From Lithodes maja (taxonomy: Eukaryota; Arthropoda; Malacostraca; Decapoda; Lithodidae), in assembly GCA_037953745.1 (NCBI GenBank), contig JBAKBP010006579.1, positions 22,501 through 86,500 on the forward strand: 64,000 nucleotides of DNA, written 5' to 3'. The notes under the pieces were generated by a model. It was not told the origin of the DNA and ran no database searches. It saw nothing but the letters and a program-made list of their open reading frames with translations. Both the position numbers and the translations under genes were made by a program. This document shows positions 42,632 through 53,590 of this stretch, one piece after another (the stretch's first letter is position 1; each line of letters begins with the position of its first letter).

Positions 42632-43193
42632 CGTGTAGCAATTAAAAGGCTGCAGACTATCTCAATGCATTCGTTTACCTACAACAGATCCTTCATAAAT
42701 TGCACAAAACCATCTAGATAAAGATAAAATGGAATGGTGATGGGCTGGTCTATCAGAGTGAGAACTGAGCGATCTCTGCCATACCCATAGCTTACTCCGA
42801 CTGTTCCTTTTACTTATGTCTTTCCTAGATCTCAAGTGACGGCGTCTTTTCCGTGGATTGACCTCCCAATCTACCAAGATTGGAAGCCAAAGCGTCACAT
42901 TTTTCCTTTGCCCCCTCAACTTTCTCTTCATAATTGCTGAGGGGCACAGGGCCCTGGGTGGGGCTTTGGTTTCCCGGGCGTTTCCGCACCCTCCTCCGCT
43001 CCCCGCTATGGAGTGGCTTCGGTCACCCAGGCTTTATTGTGGTAGGCAGGGAGGGTTCTGTGGGGGCGCTCGGTTATGGCCTTGGCCTTGCTCGGGGCCT
43101 TGGGGCTGTTCGGCCAGGTAGCTTGGGGAACAACAACAACAACAACAAGATAGAATGGAATTAAGAAGACGTCGCTGGTACAGAAGGGGTTAA
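42632..43193 (+). mobile_element. TTAACCC MITE split by a retroposon
   Basis: Left part 42632-42734 (CTATCTCAATGCATTCG, AAATTGCACAAAACCATC). Right part from about 43150 to TTAA at 43188-43191 (GACGTCGCTGGTACAGAAGG). Confidence 0.7.
42736..43149 (+). mobile_element. Retroposon with (AAC)n tail and target duplication
   Basis: Flanked by AGATAAAATGGAAT and AGATAGAATGGAAT (13 of 14 identical), with the tail ACAACAACAACAACAAC just before the right repeat. That is the signature of LINE-mediated insertion. The body is unclassified. Confidence 0.7.
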
Positions 43194-43342
43194 CCAAGAA
43201 TTCTTCCTGTTCCCCTCCCCCCCCCCCCCCCCTGCCCCCGCATCAAGTTACCCAAGAGCGGCCCCCTTCAAGTCCTTCAACAGACTGTGCTAAACGGAAC
43301 TGATGCGGATAGCCAGTAGAATATTATGTGTGTGCTAGTTTT

Positions 43343-43475
43343 GTGATTTTAAGATGTTTGCCCTATTAGTTTGGTGATTTTATCACCTTTCGCCCCTTTT
43401 CTTTGTAATTTTTAAGACATTTCGTGCCATTTAGGTGTCGATTTCTTCCTGGCGATCAATAGCGAGCCTGCAATA
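43343..43475 (+). mobile_element. TTAA MITE fragment
   Basis: GATTTTAAGATGTTTGCCC, TTTCGTGCCATTTAGGTGTC, AATAGCGAGCCTG. Confidence 0.65.
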
Positions 43476-43625
43476 AAAGAGTGATAAAGAGCCACATTCA
43501 AGAAACGCTGCAGTCAAGATGACTGAACACACAAAGTTTAAAACAATCTAAGTCATAGGATGAAGGAAATATTGACTGGGGGAGAGAGTTCTAGAGGTTA
43601 CTGGTTGAGTAGAAGTAATAATCTA
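43476..43625 (-). pseudogene. LINE reverse transcriptase C-terminal scrap
   Basis: On the minus strand it reads NSLPQSIFPSSYDLDCFKL, the same family as the coding end at 63764-64000. Confidence 0.65.
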
Positions 43626-43671
43626 TCTAATTAATTTAACTCCCAACACTAAAGAAAACACAAAAAATCAG

Positions 43672-43905
43672 TTAATTGACTACTTGCGAGTTTCTTTTTA
43701 TAAGGAAGTTGGAGTTGTAGACATCGATAATTAGCAGAATAACCATCTATAATGCGGTTTTAGTACAAATATATATACACAAAACAAAATTATATACTGT
43801 ATATTATGTATCCATCAGAAACCTACATCATTACTGTATTTGTGTTAAATATCGATGTTTACAGGCCGAACTTCTTATAGCCTTAAACTCGCAGGTGGTC
43901 AATTC
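43672..43905. mobile_element. MITE with long (about 65-bp) terminal inverted repeats
   Basis: Left AATTGACTACTTGCGAGTTT through TAGACATCGATAATTAG; right TATCGATGTTTACAG through ACTCGCAGGTGGTCAATT. Other copies: 61048-61306 (complete), and partial ones at 45244, 50009, 62044, 34910 and 38230. Confidence 0.82.
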
Positions 43906-44378
43906 TTGGGTGGAGAACCTATTTCAAGGGGTGATAAATTTAGGATACTAAGTCAAGACCTGTGTGCTTAACTCCTCCCTTTCCACCACCACTTGAATCC
44001 TCTTTTAGCCAGCCCCCCCCCCCCCCCCCCCCTCTACCCCTCCCCCGGCTCCTGAGGGCTGGCCAAGGAACGCCTGTTGAGGCTTAAGTTACACCAGACT
44101 GTCCGCTCTGGCGCCAAGCATAGATCACCAAGAGACCAGACAGTGGGTGAACAAACACAGGGACTGGATAATACGCTATTAATAGAGAGGGAAGGAAACA
44201 TACATTTTTGTATTAATATTTTGTTTAAGAGACATTAAGTAGAGGAAGGAATAACAAAGACATGCGATAATAACACTGCTCACTTGTACCACGATAGAGA
44301 AATAGAAGGATAGAAAATAGAGCACAATCTGCGGCGCCAAATGTTTACCTAGTACCAGAAATATAGTGGACATAGGAA
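43906..44378. other. No recognised feature
   Basis: Contains a long C run (about 44015-44032). Confidence 0.4.
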
Positions 44379-44985
44379 GTGTAGGAGGAAGGTAGGAGCG
44401 GAGGGAATGTAGGAGGTATGCCTGGGAATAGAGTGGACATGGGTAACAAAGGAGGAAGGAAGGTATGAGAGGTGGGAATGTAGGAGGTATGCCTTGGACT
44501 AGAGTGGACATTTGTAGCAGGAGGAAGAAGGGATGGGAGGAGGGAATGTAGGAGGTATGACTGGGAATAGAGTGGACATAGGAAGCAGGAAGGAAGGGAT
44601 GAGAGGAGGGAATGTAGGAGGTATGGCTGGGAATAGAGTCGATATACTGTAGGTAGCAGGGAGGAAAGAAGGGATGAGAGGAGGGAATGTAGGAGGTATG
44701 ACTGGGAATAGAGTGGACATAGGAAGCAGGAAGGAAGGGATGAGAGGAGGGAATGTAGGAGGTATGCCTGGGAATAGAGTGGACAGGGGAAGCAGGAAGG
44801 AGGAAGGAAAGAAGGAGAGGAGGGAATGAAGGAGGTATGCCTGGGAATAGAGTGGACATAGGAAGCAGAAGGAGAGGAGGAGGGAATGTAGGAGGTATGC
44901 CTGGGAATAGAGTCGATATACTGTAGGTAGCAGGGAGGAAAGAAGGGATGAGAGGAGGGAATGTAGGAGGTATGTTTGGGTATGT
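44379..44985. repeat. Minisatellite, about 60-70 bp unit
   Basis: About nine units of GGGAATGTAGGAGGTATGCC plus GGGAATAGAGTGGACATAGG and a GGAAGG spacer. On the minus strand all three frames are open (HTSYIPSSHPF-like repeats), which follows from the repeat and is not evidence of a gene. Confidence 0.95.
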
Positions 44986-45042
44986 GGTGGCTCTCACCTT
45001 CTGATCCCAAGTCAACAACTGTGCTATGGTGGGGACTCTAAT

Positions 45043-45092
<50 letters not shown>
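45043..45092. repeat. (GT)n microsatellite
   Basis: About 25 GT units. Confidence 0.98.
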
Positions 45093-45094
<2 letters not shown>

Positions 45095-45243
45095 CTCTGT
45101 TGGTTGGTAAGGAGCGGAAGGATGAATTATAGAGCCTGTCACAGTACTATTTTTGTCGGCTACTCTAATCAACCAGCATCTCGACGTGTGAGGTAAAGCA
45201 GAGGAAAAGTAGGGCTCGATAACAGAAAGGAAGCAGTGTTTAG

Positions 45244-45440
45244 AAATAACCTCTTGCGAGTTTCAGACTATAAGGAAGTTTTTTTTTGCTATGTGAATGA
45301 GGGAGACAAAAAGCAAACCTGCCTGTGACGAGTGCCTCCCACAGAGCTGAAGGAGTGCTATAGTTAGAGGTATAGACATCGATATTTACCAGAATTAGCA
45401 ACTTAAAATACGGTCGTAGTACATTTGTATATATATTAAT
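45244..45440. mobile_element. Long-TIR MITE interrupted by a LINE scrap
   Basis: CTCTTGCGAGTTTCAGACTA, then 45280-45355 (GAATGAGGGAGACAAAAAGC) matching the 3' region at 63690, then TAGACATCGATATTTACCAG. Confidence 0.6.
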
Positions 45441-45790
45441 GCAACCGAAGCCATACCACTGTCACTACTACCACTACCTTCTGTATCACCCCCTATACCT
45501 TGTCTCTGTGCAAACCCCGAGGCAGATTCCACTAACCTTCAACATGACGTTCCTGCTCCTCAGTGGGGGGGGGGGGGGGGGGGTAGGTTTACGATCCCAG
45601 TTGCAACATCATCAGTAGACTCGTCAATGCCGCTCTATCTGCCCCCCCCCCCCCTCCCCCTACCGCCCACCGCCCACCGCCCCCGCCCCCGTACCACCCC
45701 CCGCAGCTGTTTATCTGGCAGGAAGGGGGGGGGGGGGGCTATCTCACTCCCCCTCTCCCCCTTGTCTATGGACTTTCATGCATTGTGTGA
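45441..45790. other. No gene; G and C homopolymer runs
   Basis: G run 45566-45582, C runs about 45642-45660, G run 45726-45738. Nothing coding. Confidence 0.5.
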
Positions 45791-45834
45791 CAGACATGAA
45801 AGAGAGAGAGATAGAGAGAGGGGCTATTGAGAAA

Positions 45835-46699
45835 GGAGGCATATTGAGAAAGAAGGATTATTGAGACGAAAGAAGGATTATTGAGACAGAGAGAGAGAGA
45901 GCGACTGTTAAGAAAGAGATTATTGAGAAAGAGAGAGAGAGCGACTGTTAAGCAGGGGTAATATTGAGAGAGGGGGATTATTGAGAAAGAGGGATTATTG
46001 AGAAAGAGGGATTATTGAGAAAGAGGGATTATTGAGAAAGAGAGAGAGAGTGGCTGTTGAGAAAGGGTGAATATTGAGAAAGAGGATTATTGAGAAAGAG
46101 GGATTATTGAGAAAGAGGGATTATTGAGAAAGAGGGATTATTGAGAAAGAGAGAGAGAGTGGCTGTTGAGAAAGGGTGAATATTGAGAAAGAGGATTATT
46201 GAGAAAGAGGGATTATTGAGAAAGAGGGATGGAGAAAGAGGGATTATTGAAAAAGGGTAAATATTGAGAAAGAGGGATTATTGAGAAAGGGATTATAGAT
46301 AAAGAGGTATTATTGAGAAGGAGGGATTATTGAGAAAGAGGGATTATTGAGAAGGAGGGATTATTGAGAAAGAGGGATTATTGAGAAAGGGATTATTGAG
46401 AAAGGGATTATTGAAAAAGAGGGATTATTGAGAAAGAGGGATTATTGAGAAAGAGGGATTATTGAGAAGGAGGGATTATTGAGAAAGAGGGGTTATTGAG
46501 AAAGGGATTATTGAGAAAGAGGGATTATTGAAAAAGAGGGATTATTGAGAAAGAGGGATTATTGAGAAAGTGGGATTATTGAGAATTAAAGAATATTTGG
46601 AAAGAGGGATTATTGAGAATTAAAGAATATCTAGAAAGAGGGAGTATTGAGAATTAAAGAATATCTGAAAAGAGGGATTATTGAGAAAGAAGGATTATT

Positions 46700-46705
<6 letters not shown>
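45835..46705. repeat. 17-bp minisatellite, about 45 units
   Basis: Unit GAGAAAGAGGGATTATT with small indels; late units include AATTAAAGAATATCT variants. Confidence 0.97.

Positions 46706-46767
<62 letters not shown>
46706..46767. repeat. (GA)n microsatellite
   Basis: About 30 GA units. Confidence 0.98.
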
Positions 46768-46770
<3 letters not shown>

Positions 46771-46793
46771 CCCATACGGATCACTACCCCCAC

Positions 46794-47009
46794 TTAACCC
46801 TTTCAGTACCACCAGCGACGTCTGTTATATTTTATGCTAGCTATATTTAGACGATTATGTGCAGCCTAGGAAGGATCTTTGTTAGTTGAAAGGGTCGATG
46901 GAGATAGTTCGAAGCCTTATCATTGCTAGAGATCCTTCCTAAACTGAATGGAATAAATGAATAGGCCAGAATATATTGAAAAGGATGTCGAAGGTACAGA
47001 AGGGGTTAA
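46794..47009 (+). mobile_element. TTAACCC MITE (GACGTC family), complete
   Basis: TTAA at 46794-46797 and 47006-47009; CCCTTTCAGTACC and GGTACAGAAGGGG termini. Confidence 0.87.
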
Positions 47010-47454
47010 GGAGGGATGATTTTTTTTCTTCCTCATGTTTAGCCCTATTACTATTCAGATTTCAAGACGTTCGGCCTAATTAGTTTGTCGATTCTAAGAT
47101 CTTTCATCCCATTTTTTGTAAATATTAAGATCTTTCGTGCCATTTAGGTGTCGATTATTTCCTGGTGAGCGATAGCGAACTTTTAATTTAGGAGGAATCA
47201 GCCTTCTGCCAGGAAATTTTTCTGCCAAAAAATGTACAAATTTCCTCTAAAAATTACAGGCTCACTATAGCTCACCAGGAAAAAATCGACACCTAATTGG
47301 CACGAAAGGTCTTAAAATTTACAACAAAATGGGGCGGAAGGTGTTAAAATCGCCAATTAACTAATACAGCGAACGTCTTATAATCTCAAAAACAAATGGG
47401 GCTAAGCATGATGAGGAAGAAGGGGGTCTAGAAAAGCGACCCATTTCCCCTTAA
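47006..47454. mobile_element. Foldback derivative of the GGGGAG MITE
   Basis: TTAA at 47006-47009 and 47451-47454. 47010-47235 is the left half of the family in plus orientation; 47245-47450 is the same half again, inverted. The right half of the normal element is missing. The result is a near-palindrome of about 445 bp. Confidence 0.8.
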
Positions 47455-47808
47455 CGGAATAGTATTCGCTTTTATGTGGACCTCCTTCTCCCTTATGTTT
47501 AACATATTAGTTTTGAGGTATTAAGACGTTCGTTCCGTTAGTTTGGCGATTTTGAGACCTTTCGCCTCATTTTATTTGTCAATATTAAGACCTTTCGTAC
47601 ATTTTTTCCTGGCGAGCGATAGCGAACCTCTAATTTTAGAAGGAACCCGACATATTTCTACCGAAAAGTGTACAAATTTATCTTGAAAGGGAGAGATAGG
47701 GTCTAGGTTTTTTTTTTACTAAGCTTGATTGAGGTCTAGCGAGGAAACAAATAAATATATTAATTCATAAATATATAGACCAAAAAAAACAAGAACTACC
47801 CCCTTAAA
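47451..47808 (+). mobile_element. TTAA MITE, subfamily 2, complete
   Basis: Shares TTAA 47451-47454 with the foldback; right TTAA 47805-47808. Ends with AATTCATAAATATATAGACC and ACTACCCCC. Confidence 0.82.
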
Positions 47809-47917
47809 CGAATTAACCTGTCACCAGATAAAGCCATGAGCAGAGTGCTATACTGTGGGAACTATACTCTCTCGCTCTTTCTTTCTCTCACTGCACGCAC
47901 ACACACACACACACACA

Positions 47918-47928
<11 letters not shown>

Positions 47929-47988
<60 letters not shown>

Positions 47989-47992
47989 GTCA
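47929..47992. repeat. (CT)n microsatellite
   Basis: After a short CA run. Confidence 0.98.
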
Positions 47993-47994
47993 AC

Positions 47995-48215
47995 AGTATA
48001 TAATTTTGCTCAACTTCGTTCTTTACTATAAATTTCCCAGTAGTTGTTTCTCATTCTGCTGGGGGACTTCTTTCCCCAACTTAATTTCATGCCGACCAAC
48101 GGTCGGAGGGAAAGGTGGGTGGGGAGAGAGCCTTCTTCTTTGCTATCCTTGCCTTCCACTTTTAGCAAATTTTATTTTAGCATTAAGTCCGGACTACCTA
48201 GTCCAAGTGACTCCA
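47995..48215 (+). repeat. Dispersed repeat R1, copy 1
   Basis: CAACTTCGTTCTTTACTATA through GTCCGGACTACCTAGT, homologous to 55868-56090 and, inverted, to 56466-56600. Probably the 3' region of a retroelement; family unknown. Confidence 0.7.
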
Positions 48216-48439
48216 ATGGGCTAGCAAAAAATGACTACTGAACGAAACTCTCCCCATAAACAACGCTCTAGCTGCATCTTCCTACCCCCCCTCCCCTTAA
48301 CCTCCCCCACATCCATCTCTTCGTTGACAGCTTCCTCCTCCCCCCACCCCCCACCTTCCTCCCCACCCACCCATTCCCAGAAGGCTGCAATTCTCTATTT
48401 CCTGTATATATCTATATTGTTGCCGCGCGGCCCTCCCTT

Positions 48440-48442
<3 letters not shown>

Positions 48443-48498
<56 letters not shown>
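48443..48498. repeat. (CT)n microsatellite
   Basis: About 28 CT units. Confidence 0.98.
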
Positions 48499-48569
48499 GC
48501 TATCTATATATTTATCTATCTATGTCCCTGATGGTGGGGCAGGTATATACCGGGTGGTGCAGGTGGCCT

Positions 48570-48605
48570 TGATAGCGTAATGGTTAGTGTGCTGGATTTC
48601 ACTTG
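48570..48605 (+). mobile_element. tRNA-like SINE head joined to a LINE end
   Basis: GGTGGCCTTGATAGCGTAATGG resembles a tRNA 5' part with an A box. The tRNA likeness stops at about 48605, where LINE coding sequence begins. Confidence 0.45.
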
Positions 48606-49180
48606 GTATGCTCAATTTTTATGACAGGGCCAAACAAATCAGATTCATTAATGCCTTCAAGATATGTTACGATAGGGTTCCTGAGTATTTAAAGCATAAT
48701 TTTGTTAAAGCAAATGAAAGGAATGGACAAGCTACACGGAAGAGGATGCATAATTTTACAGTTCCGAGAATCCAAGGACAGGGTAAGCTAAAATTCTTCT
48801 TCACTGCCATCAAAGACTGGAACAACCTACCCCAAACAGTCCGTGAAAAGATAACATTGTATTCCTTCAGACGTAGCTTGGAGGAACACCTGAACCGAAC
48901 AGCTGCGGGAAGGGAGCACCAAGCTTATGTCTACTACTAAATACGACATAAGAGATAGGCAAAAACAAACTAAGAATGATTACTTAAATATTTTAACAAG
49001 TCCAACTGTAGAATTTAACGTATCTAAGTTTAGCCCCCTATAAATACTTTCCCTAAATGGTTTACTACTCATATTAATTTACATTTCATAAATACTTTCC
49101 CTAAATTTTATATTACTCATATTAATTCATTTACATTTTGTTCTCCCTTTTATACCCAGCTAACTTAAGCCCACAAGGAC
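48606..49180 (+). pseudogene. LINE reverse transcriptase C-terminus with 3' UTR
   Basis: Open frame to 48940 encodes the end of a non-LTR reverse transcriptase: DRVPEYLKHNF, RMHNFTVPRIQGQG, AIKDWNNLPQTVREK and SFRRSLEEHLN. The AIKDWNNLP...SFRRSL pattern is the usual C-terminal tail of Jockey/CR1-group proteins. No catalytic part. The AT-rich 3' UTR follows to about 49180. It is 5'-truncated. Confidence 0.78.
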
Positions 49181-49212
49181 CCCAATAGAAATATGCCTAA
49201 TGGCCTTATTGG

Positions 49213-49395
49213 GAGGCCTTGAGGGAGAGGTAAACCGAGAGAGAGGTGGAAGGATGGAGTGAAGAAGTACATGGATAAAAGTGGTGCTGGTTGGGAGGAG
49301 GGTTGTCGACTGACTGGGGACAGAGGTGCATTGGGACGTTTCGTTCGTGACCACCCCTTCGGAGATCACGGCGTCAGACAATAGATAGATAGATA
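49213..49395 (+). mobile_element. RTE-like LINE, 3' end copy
   Basis: Same sequence as 400-602 (GAGAGGTGGAAGGATGGAGT, GTCGACTGACTGGGGACAGA) and the same (ATAG)n tail (49382-49398). Confidence 0.8.
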
Positions 49396-49481
49396 GATAT
49401 CTACTTTTCGAATAGTATTGAGAGGAGAGCAGGAACCTTCATAATAAGGTCCGACCTAGAGATGCCTGAAATAGAGCGAGT

Positions 49482-49848
49482 GTAAGGGTAGTACTCGCTT
49501 TTTCTGGACCCCCTTCTCTCTCATGTTTAGCATATTAGTTTTGAGGTTTTAAGACGTTCGTTCCATTAGTTTAGCGATTTTGAGACCTTTCGCCTCATTT
49601 TGTTGTCAATATTAAGACCTTTCGTGCCCTATATGTGTCCATTTTTTCCTGGAGAGCGATAGCGAACCTCTAATTTTAGAAGGAACCGGCCTTCGGCCGG
49701 GAAATTTTTCTACCGAAAAATTTACAAATTTACCTTTAAAGGAGTTCTAGGGGGTGTTTATCGAAGCTTGATGGAGGTCTAGCGAGGAAAATGAAAAATA
49801 ATTTAATAGATAAATATATCGACCCAAAACCAAGCACTACCCCCTTAA
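49482..49848 (+). mobile_element. TTAA MITE, subfamily 2
   Basis: Left GTAA (decayed TTAA), right TTAA 49845-49848. Termini GGGTAGTACTCG and the complement of AGCACTACCCCC. It contains CCGGCCTTCGGCCGG. Confidence 0.82.
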
Positions 49849-50008
49849 GCGAGGCGTCAAGTAGTGTGGTTGGTGAGTGTGCAGAGATATGACTAAGATG
49901 AGGCGATTTATTTCAGCCCTCGCAAATTGTTGTGCAGATGGTCTATATTACGACACCGGCCCCTCCGCAGCTGCTAAGGTCCTCCCGTAGTGTTGCCAAT
50001 TGACCACT

Positions 50009-50155
50009 AGTGAGTTTCATTCTATATGGAAGTTGGAGCCGTGGTCATCAATATTTAGCAGAATTATCAGCTAAAATACGGGCATGATACATATATATAT
50101 AAATACATATACAGTATAAATACATAAAACCAAATTGATCATACTTATCCACACA
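50009..50155. mobile_element. Long-TIR MITE, partial
   Basis: CAATTGACCACTAGTGAGTT through CCAAATTGATCATAC; ends at a CA/GT tract (50150-50244). Confidence 0.7.
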
Positions 50156-50158
50156 CAC

Positions 50159-50195
<37 letters not shown>

Positions 50196-50244
50196 GTGTA
50201 ATGTGTGTGTGTGTGTACTGTATGTGTGTGTGTGTGTGTGTGTA

Positions 50245-50447
50245 ATAATAATAATAATAATAATAATAAACGGTTTATTAAAGAATGGCAGCCTCATGAG
50301 CTGAAAATACACATTTTACAATTTAGTGGATGAACATGAGATGTACAGATATGAGGATGGTAAGCTTAGTTTACAAACAAAATAAATAAATACAATAATG
50401 ATGCATGTGCAGAATACAAATTATCATAAAATAACCATTGGTATGTT
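50245..50447 (-). mobile_element. LINE/SINE 3' tail with (TTA)n, copy 1
   Basis: Minus strand: CCTCATCTGTACATCTCATG-like body, then CTTTAATAAACCG and (TTA)n (50245-50269). Near-identical to 51013-51212. Confidence 0.75.
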
Positions 50448-50448
50448 A

Positions 50449-50481
<33 letters not shown>

Positions 50482-50539
50482 TGTGCTATACTGTAGCATA
50501 GTGTGTGTTTGAGTGAGATCAGGTTATTCATTCACTTGC

Positions 50540-51010
50540 TTGTTTCGTCAAGGGGAATCCACGCAATGCGAGCTAAGCTCATTATTATCGCGCCTCCTTA
50601 ACTGGGAATGTATTGCGTGAAATGCATGTTAAGTGTTTATGTATCGTTGGAATGGCTGTGGATGTGTGTGTAGTCTGTATTTTAGCCAATTGGCGACATC
50701 TGGAAACGAAGGCTTAGGGTTAATCTGTATGGTACCATTCTCACTACGGTACCAGTCTCACCCGAAGGCTTAGGTTGACCAGTAGCTTAGGTGAACCATA
50801 TGATACCCATCTCGCCTTGTACCATTTTTGCCAACCCCAGATGGGACGTCACAACGTCGTCCACTTATTCCAGGTACCTATTTACAGCTAGGTGAACTGA
50901 GGCTAACACATGAAAGGAGACAAGCCCAATTTGTCTCCGCCCGGCCGGGGGATTGAACCCCCGATCCCTCGTGTGTGAGACGAGAGCGCTACCTACTAGG
51001 CTACGGGCTG
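50540..51010 (-). mobile_element. tRNA(Val)-like SINE (family C)
   Basis: The head at 51010-50939 (minus) can be drawn as a cloverleaf with anticodon-loop CUCACAC (CAC, Val-like) and T arm GGGGGUUCAAUCCCCC; the acceptor stem has mismatches. The body contains CACCTAGCTGTAAATAGGTA, a conserved SINE-core-like word. It has the A and B boxes of a polymerase III promoter. Confidence 0.75.
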
Positions 51011-51011
51011 T

Positions 51012-51012
<1 letters not shown>

Positions 51013-51043
<31 letters not shown>

Positions 51044-51212
51044 CGGTTTATTAAAGAATGGCAGCCTCATGAGCTGAAAATACAAATTTTACAATTTAGT
51101 GGATGAACATGAGATGTACAGATATGAGGATGGTAAGTATTGGTTTACAAACAAAATAAATAAATACAATAATGATGCATGTGCAGAATACAAATTATCA
51201 TAAAATAACCAT
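51013..51212 (-). mobile_element. LINE/SINE 3' tail with (TTA)n, copy 2
   Basis: Second copy of the tail at 50245, immediately upstream of the tRNA-like head of the SINE. Confidence 0.75.
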
Positions 51213-51838
51213 GAGAGTAAGTGATATACAGTACATATACACTTGTATTTACTTCCTCATATACAGAACAACACAAACGCTCACGTATGCACACAAACAT
51301 ACATACACACAGAAACTGTTTTGGTATGTCAGGGGAAGAAGAGGGTGCGGGTACTACAATGGGAGGTTAATCCTCGGTGGTGTAGGTGTGTGTGTGGAAG
51401 GTGTGGAAGAGTGTGTGTGTATATGAGCACTGGTGTATAATATGTATGTCTATGACCGTGACTGTGTGTGAGCGTAACACTATGACCATATGAGTGTGAC
51501 AGGCGGGTGGGTGGGTGGGTTGAATGTGTTAGTATGTGGTGTATGTATATTATATCTAAGTATGTATGCGTGGGCGTGAGTGTATCGTGTAGTACCCCGT
51601 GTATCTATATATGTGTATCAGCCCCCGTGACTGTATGTGCGTTACTGCCTCACACATGTACGGTGGTTGGGTCTACACAGGGACATACTGGCGCCAGAAC
51701 ACCTGACACTGAGGCTGGCAGAGAACAAGTGCTGATTATACTAGGGTGGCGCCGTGAGGGATCTACGCTATGCTTCTATGTCTGGGGCTCACTCAGGCAG
51801 TTCCTTTCACTCATTGGCACTTTCGCTTGCTCTCATGT
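51213..51838. other. No recognised gene
   Basis: GT-rich words and short open frames; none resembles a known protein. Confidence 0.4.
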
Positions 51839-51839
51839 T

Positions 51840-52345
51840 GGTTAGATTAGGGTTGATTAGGCTTGATTAGAAGATATTAGGTTAGATTAGTTTAGATTAG
51901 GTTAGATTAAAAGCTATTAGGTTAGATTAGGGTAGATTAGGTTAGGTTATTTTATGTTAAAGTTAGGATTATCTCATGTTTGGTTTGGGTTAGGAGAGAT
52001 TAGGTTATATTAGGTTTGATTAAAAGAGATTAGTTTGGATTAGGTTAGATTAGGTTTGATTAGAAGAGGTTAAGTTAGCTTAGGTTAGATTAGGCTAGAT
52101 TTGAAGATATTAGGTTAGATTAGAAGGGACTAGGTTAGATTGGTTAGATTAAATGTCTATGTCAGGCTCCTGCAATTCCTTTCCCTCACTAAGTACTTTC
52201 GCCTCTCATGTTGGTTTGGGAGAGATTAGGTTAGATTAGATTAGAAGATATTAGGGTAGATTATAATATATTAGTATGGATTAGGTTATATTAGGTTTGA
52301 TTAGATGATACTAGGTTAGATTAGATTGGATTAGGTTATATTAGG
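51840..52345. repeat. TTAGATTAGG-type repeat field
   Basis: Irregular alternation of GGTTAGATTA and AGGTTTGATTAG words. Confidence 0.85.
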
Positions 52346-52348
52346 TTA

Positions 52349-52912
52349 GATTAAATGTCTATATGTATGGCTCACGTACTATTAAATGCCTATATGTATG
52401 GCTCACGTACTATTAAATGTATATATGTATGGCTCACGTACTATTAAATGTCTATATGTATGGCTCACGTACTATTAAATGTCTATCTGTATGGCTCACG
52501 TACTATTAAATGTATATATGTATGGCTCACGTACTATTAAATGTATATATGTATGGCTCACGTACTATTAAATGTCTATATGTATGGCTCACGTACTATT
52601 AAATGTCTATATGTATGGCTCACGTACTATTAAATGTCTATATGTATGGCTCACGTACTATTAAATGTCTATATGTATGGCTCACATACTATTAAATGTC
52701 TATATGTATGGCTCACATACTATTAAATGTCTATATGTATGGCTCATGTACTATTAAATGTCTATATGTATGGCTCACGTACTATTAAATGTCTATATGT
52801 ATGGCTCACATACTATTAAATGTCTATATGTATGGCTCACGTACTATTAAATGTCTATATGTATGGCACACGTACTATTAAATGTCTATATGTATGGCTC
52901 ACGTACTCCTAC
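52349..52912. repeat. 31-bp tandem repeat, about 18 units
   Basis: Unit TCTATATGTATGGCTCACGT plus ACTATTAAATG, with few substitutions. It lies inside the TTAGATTAGG field. Confidence 0.97.
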
Positions 52913-52949
52913 AGTTTCTTTCCCTCACTAGTACTTTCGCTCGCTCTTC

Positions 52950-53310
52950 GGTTTGTTAGATTAGGTTAGTTTAGGTAAGAAGATATTAGGGTACATTAGG
53001 TTAGATTATGTTATGTTATTTTATGTTAAAGTTAGGATTATCACATGTTCCTTCCTTCACTATCGCTCGCTCTCCTGTTGGTTGGATTAGGATAGATTAG
53101 GTTAGATTAGGTTAGATTTGAAAATATTAGGTTAGATTAGGTTAGGTTAAAGTTATGATTAACTCGTGTTCCTTTCTTCACAAATACTTTCGCTCACTCT
53201 CTTGTTTGTTAGATTAGGAGCAATTAGGTAAGATTAGATTAAGAGAGATTAGGTTAGATTAGGGTAGATTAGGTTATGTTATTTTATGTTAAAGTTAGGA
53301 TTACCTCATG
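52950..53310. repeat. TTAGATTAGG-type repeat field, continued
   Basis: Three larger units each with a CTTTCGCTCGCTCTC-like word, then GGTTAGATTAGG, then TTTTATGTTAAAGTTAGGAT. Confidence 0.8.
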
Positions 53311-53424
53311 TGCCTACCTTCACTATCAGTCTAGTTTCTGGTACAAGTGCAAAATATTCCAGAAATGTTGCCAGAAAAATGTTGATCATCGAATGTTGAC
53401 TATAAAAGCTCTCGTGTGATACCG

Positions 53425-53590
53425 GCTTAAATGGCACAAATGTTCTTAATATTGTTGAAGAAATGATGTGAAAGATATAAAAATTGCCAAGCTAATTGAG
53501 CGAACGTCTTAAAATCTCACAAGTAACGGGGTAAAACAGGATGGAGAAGGGGATTGAGAATAATATATCCCTCCCCAAAAGCCTTAAACA
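53425..53590 (-). mobile_element. TTAA MITE, diverged partial copy
   Basis: AAATGGCACAAATGTTCTTA, GAGCGAACGTCTTAAAATC, CAAGTAACGGGG. Confidence 0.65.

Noticed and set aside
44179..45018. 279-residue minus-strand frame with HTSYIPSSHPF-like repeats
   Set aside because: All minus frames are open across a 60-70 bp minisatellite that lacks stop words. No domain and no flanking gene structure.
45835..46705. CRISPR-like array (17-bp repeats)
   Set aside because: Eukaryotic context and no unique spacers; it is a simple minisatellite.
50939..51010. Functional tRNA-Val gene
   Set aside because: The cloverleaf can be drawn, but the acceptor stem has mismatches and the sequence continues into a SINE body.
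52349..52912. CRISPR-like array (31-bp repeats)
   Set aside because: Units are contiguous with no spacers.
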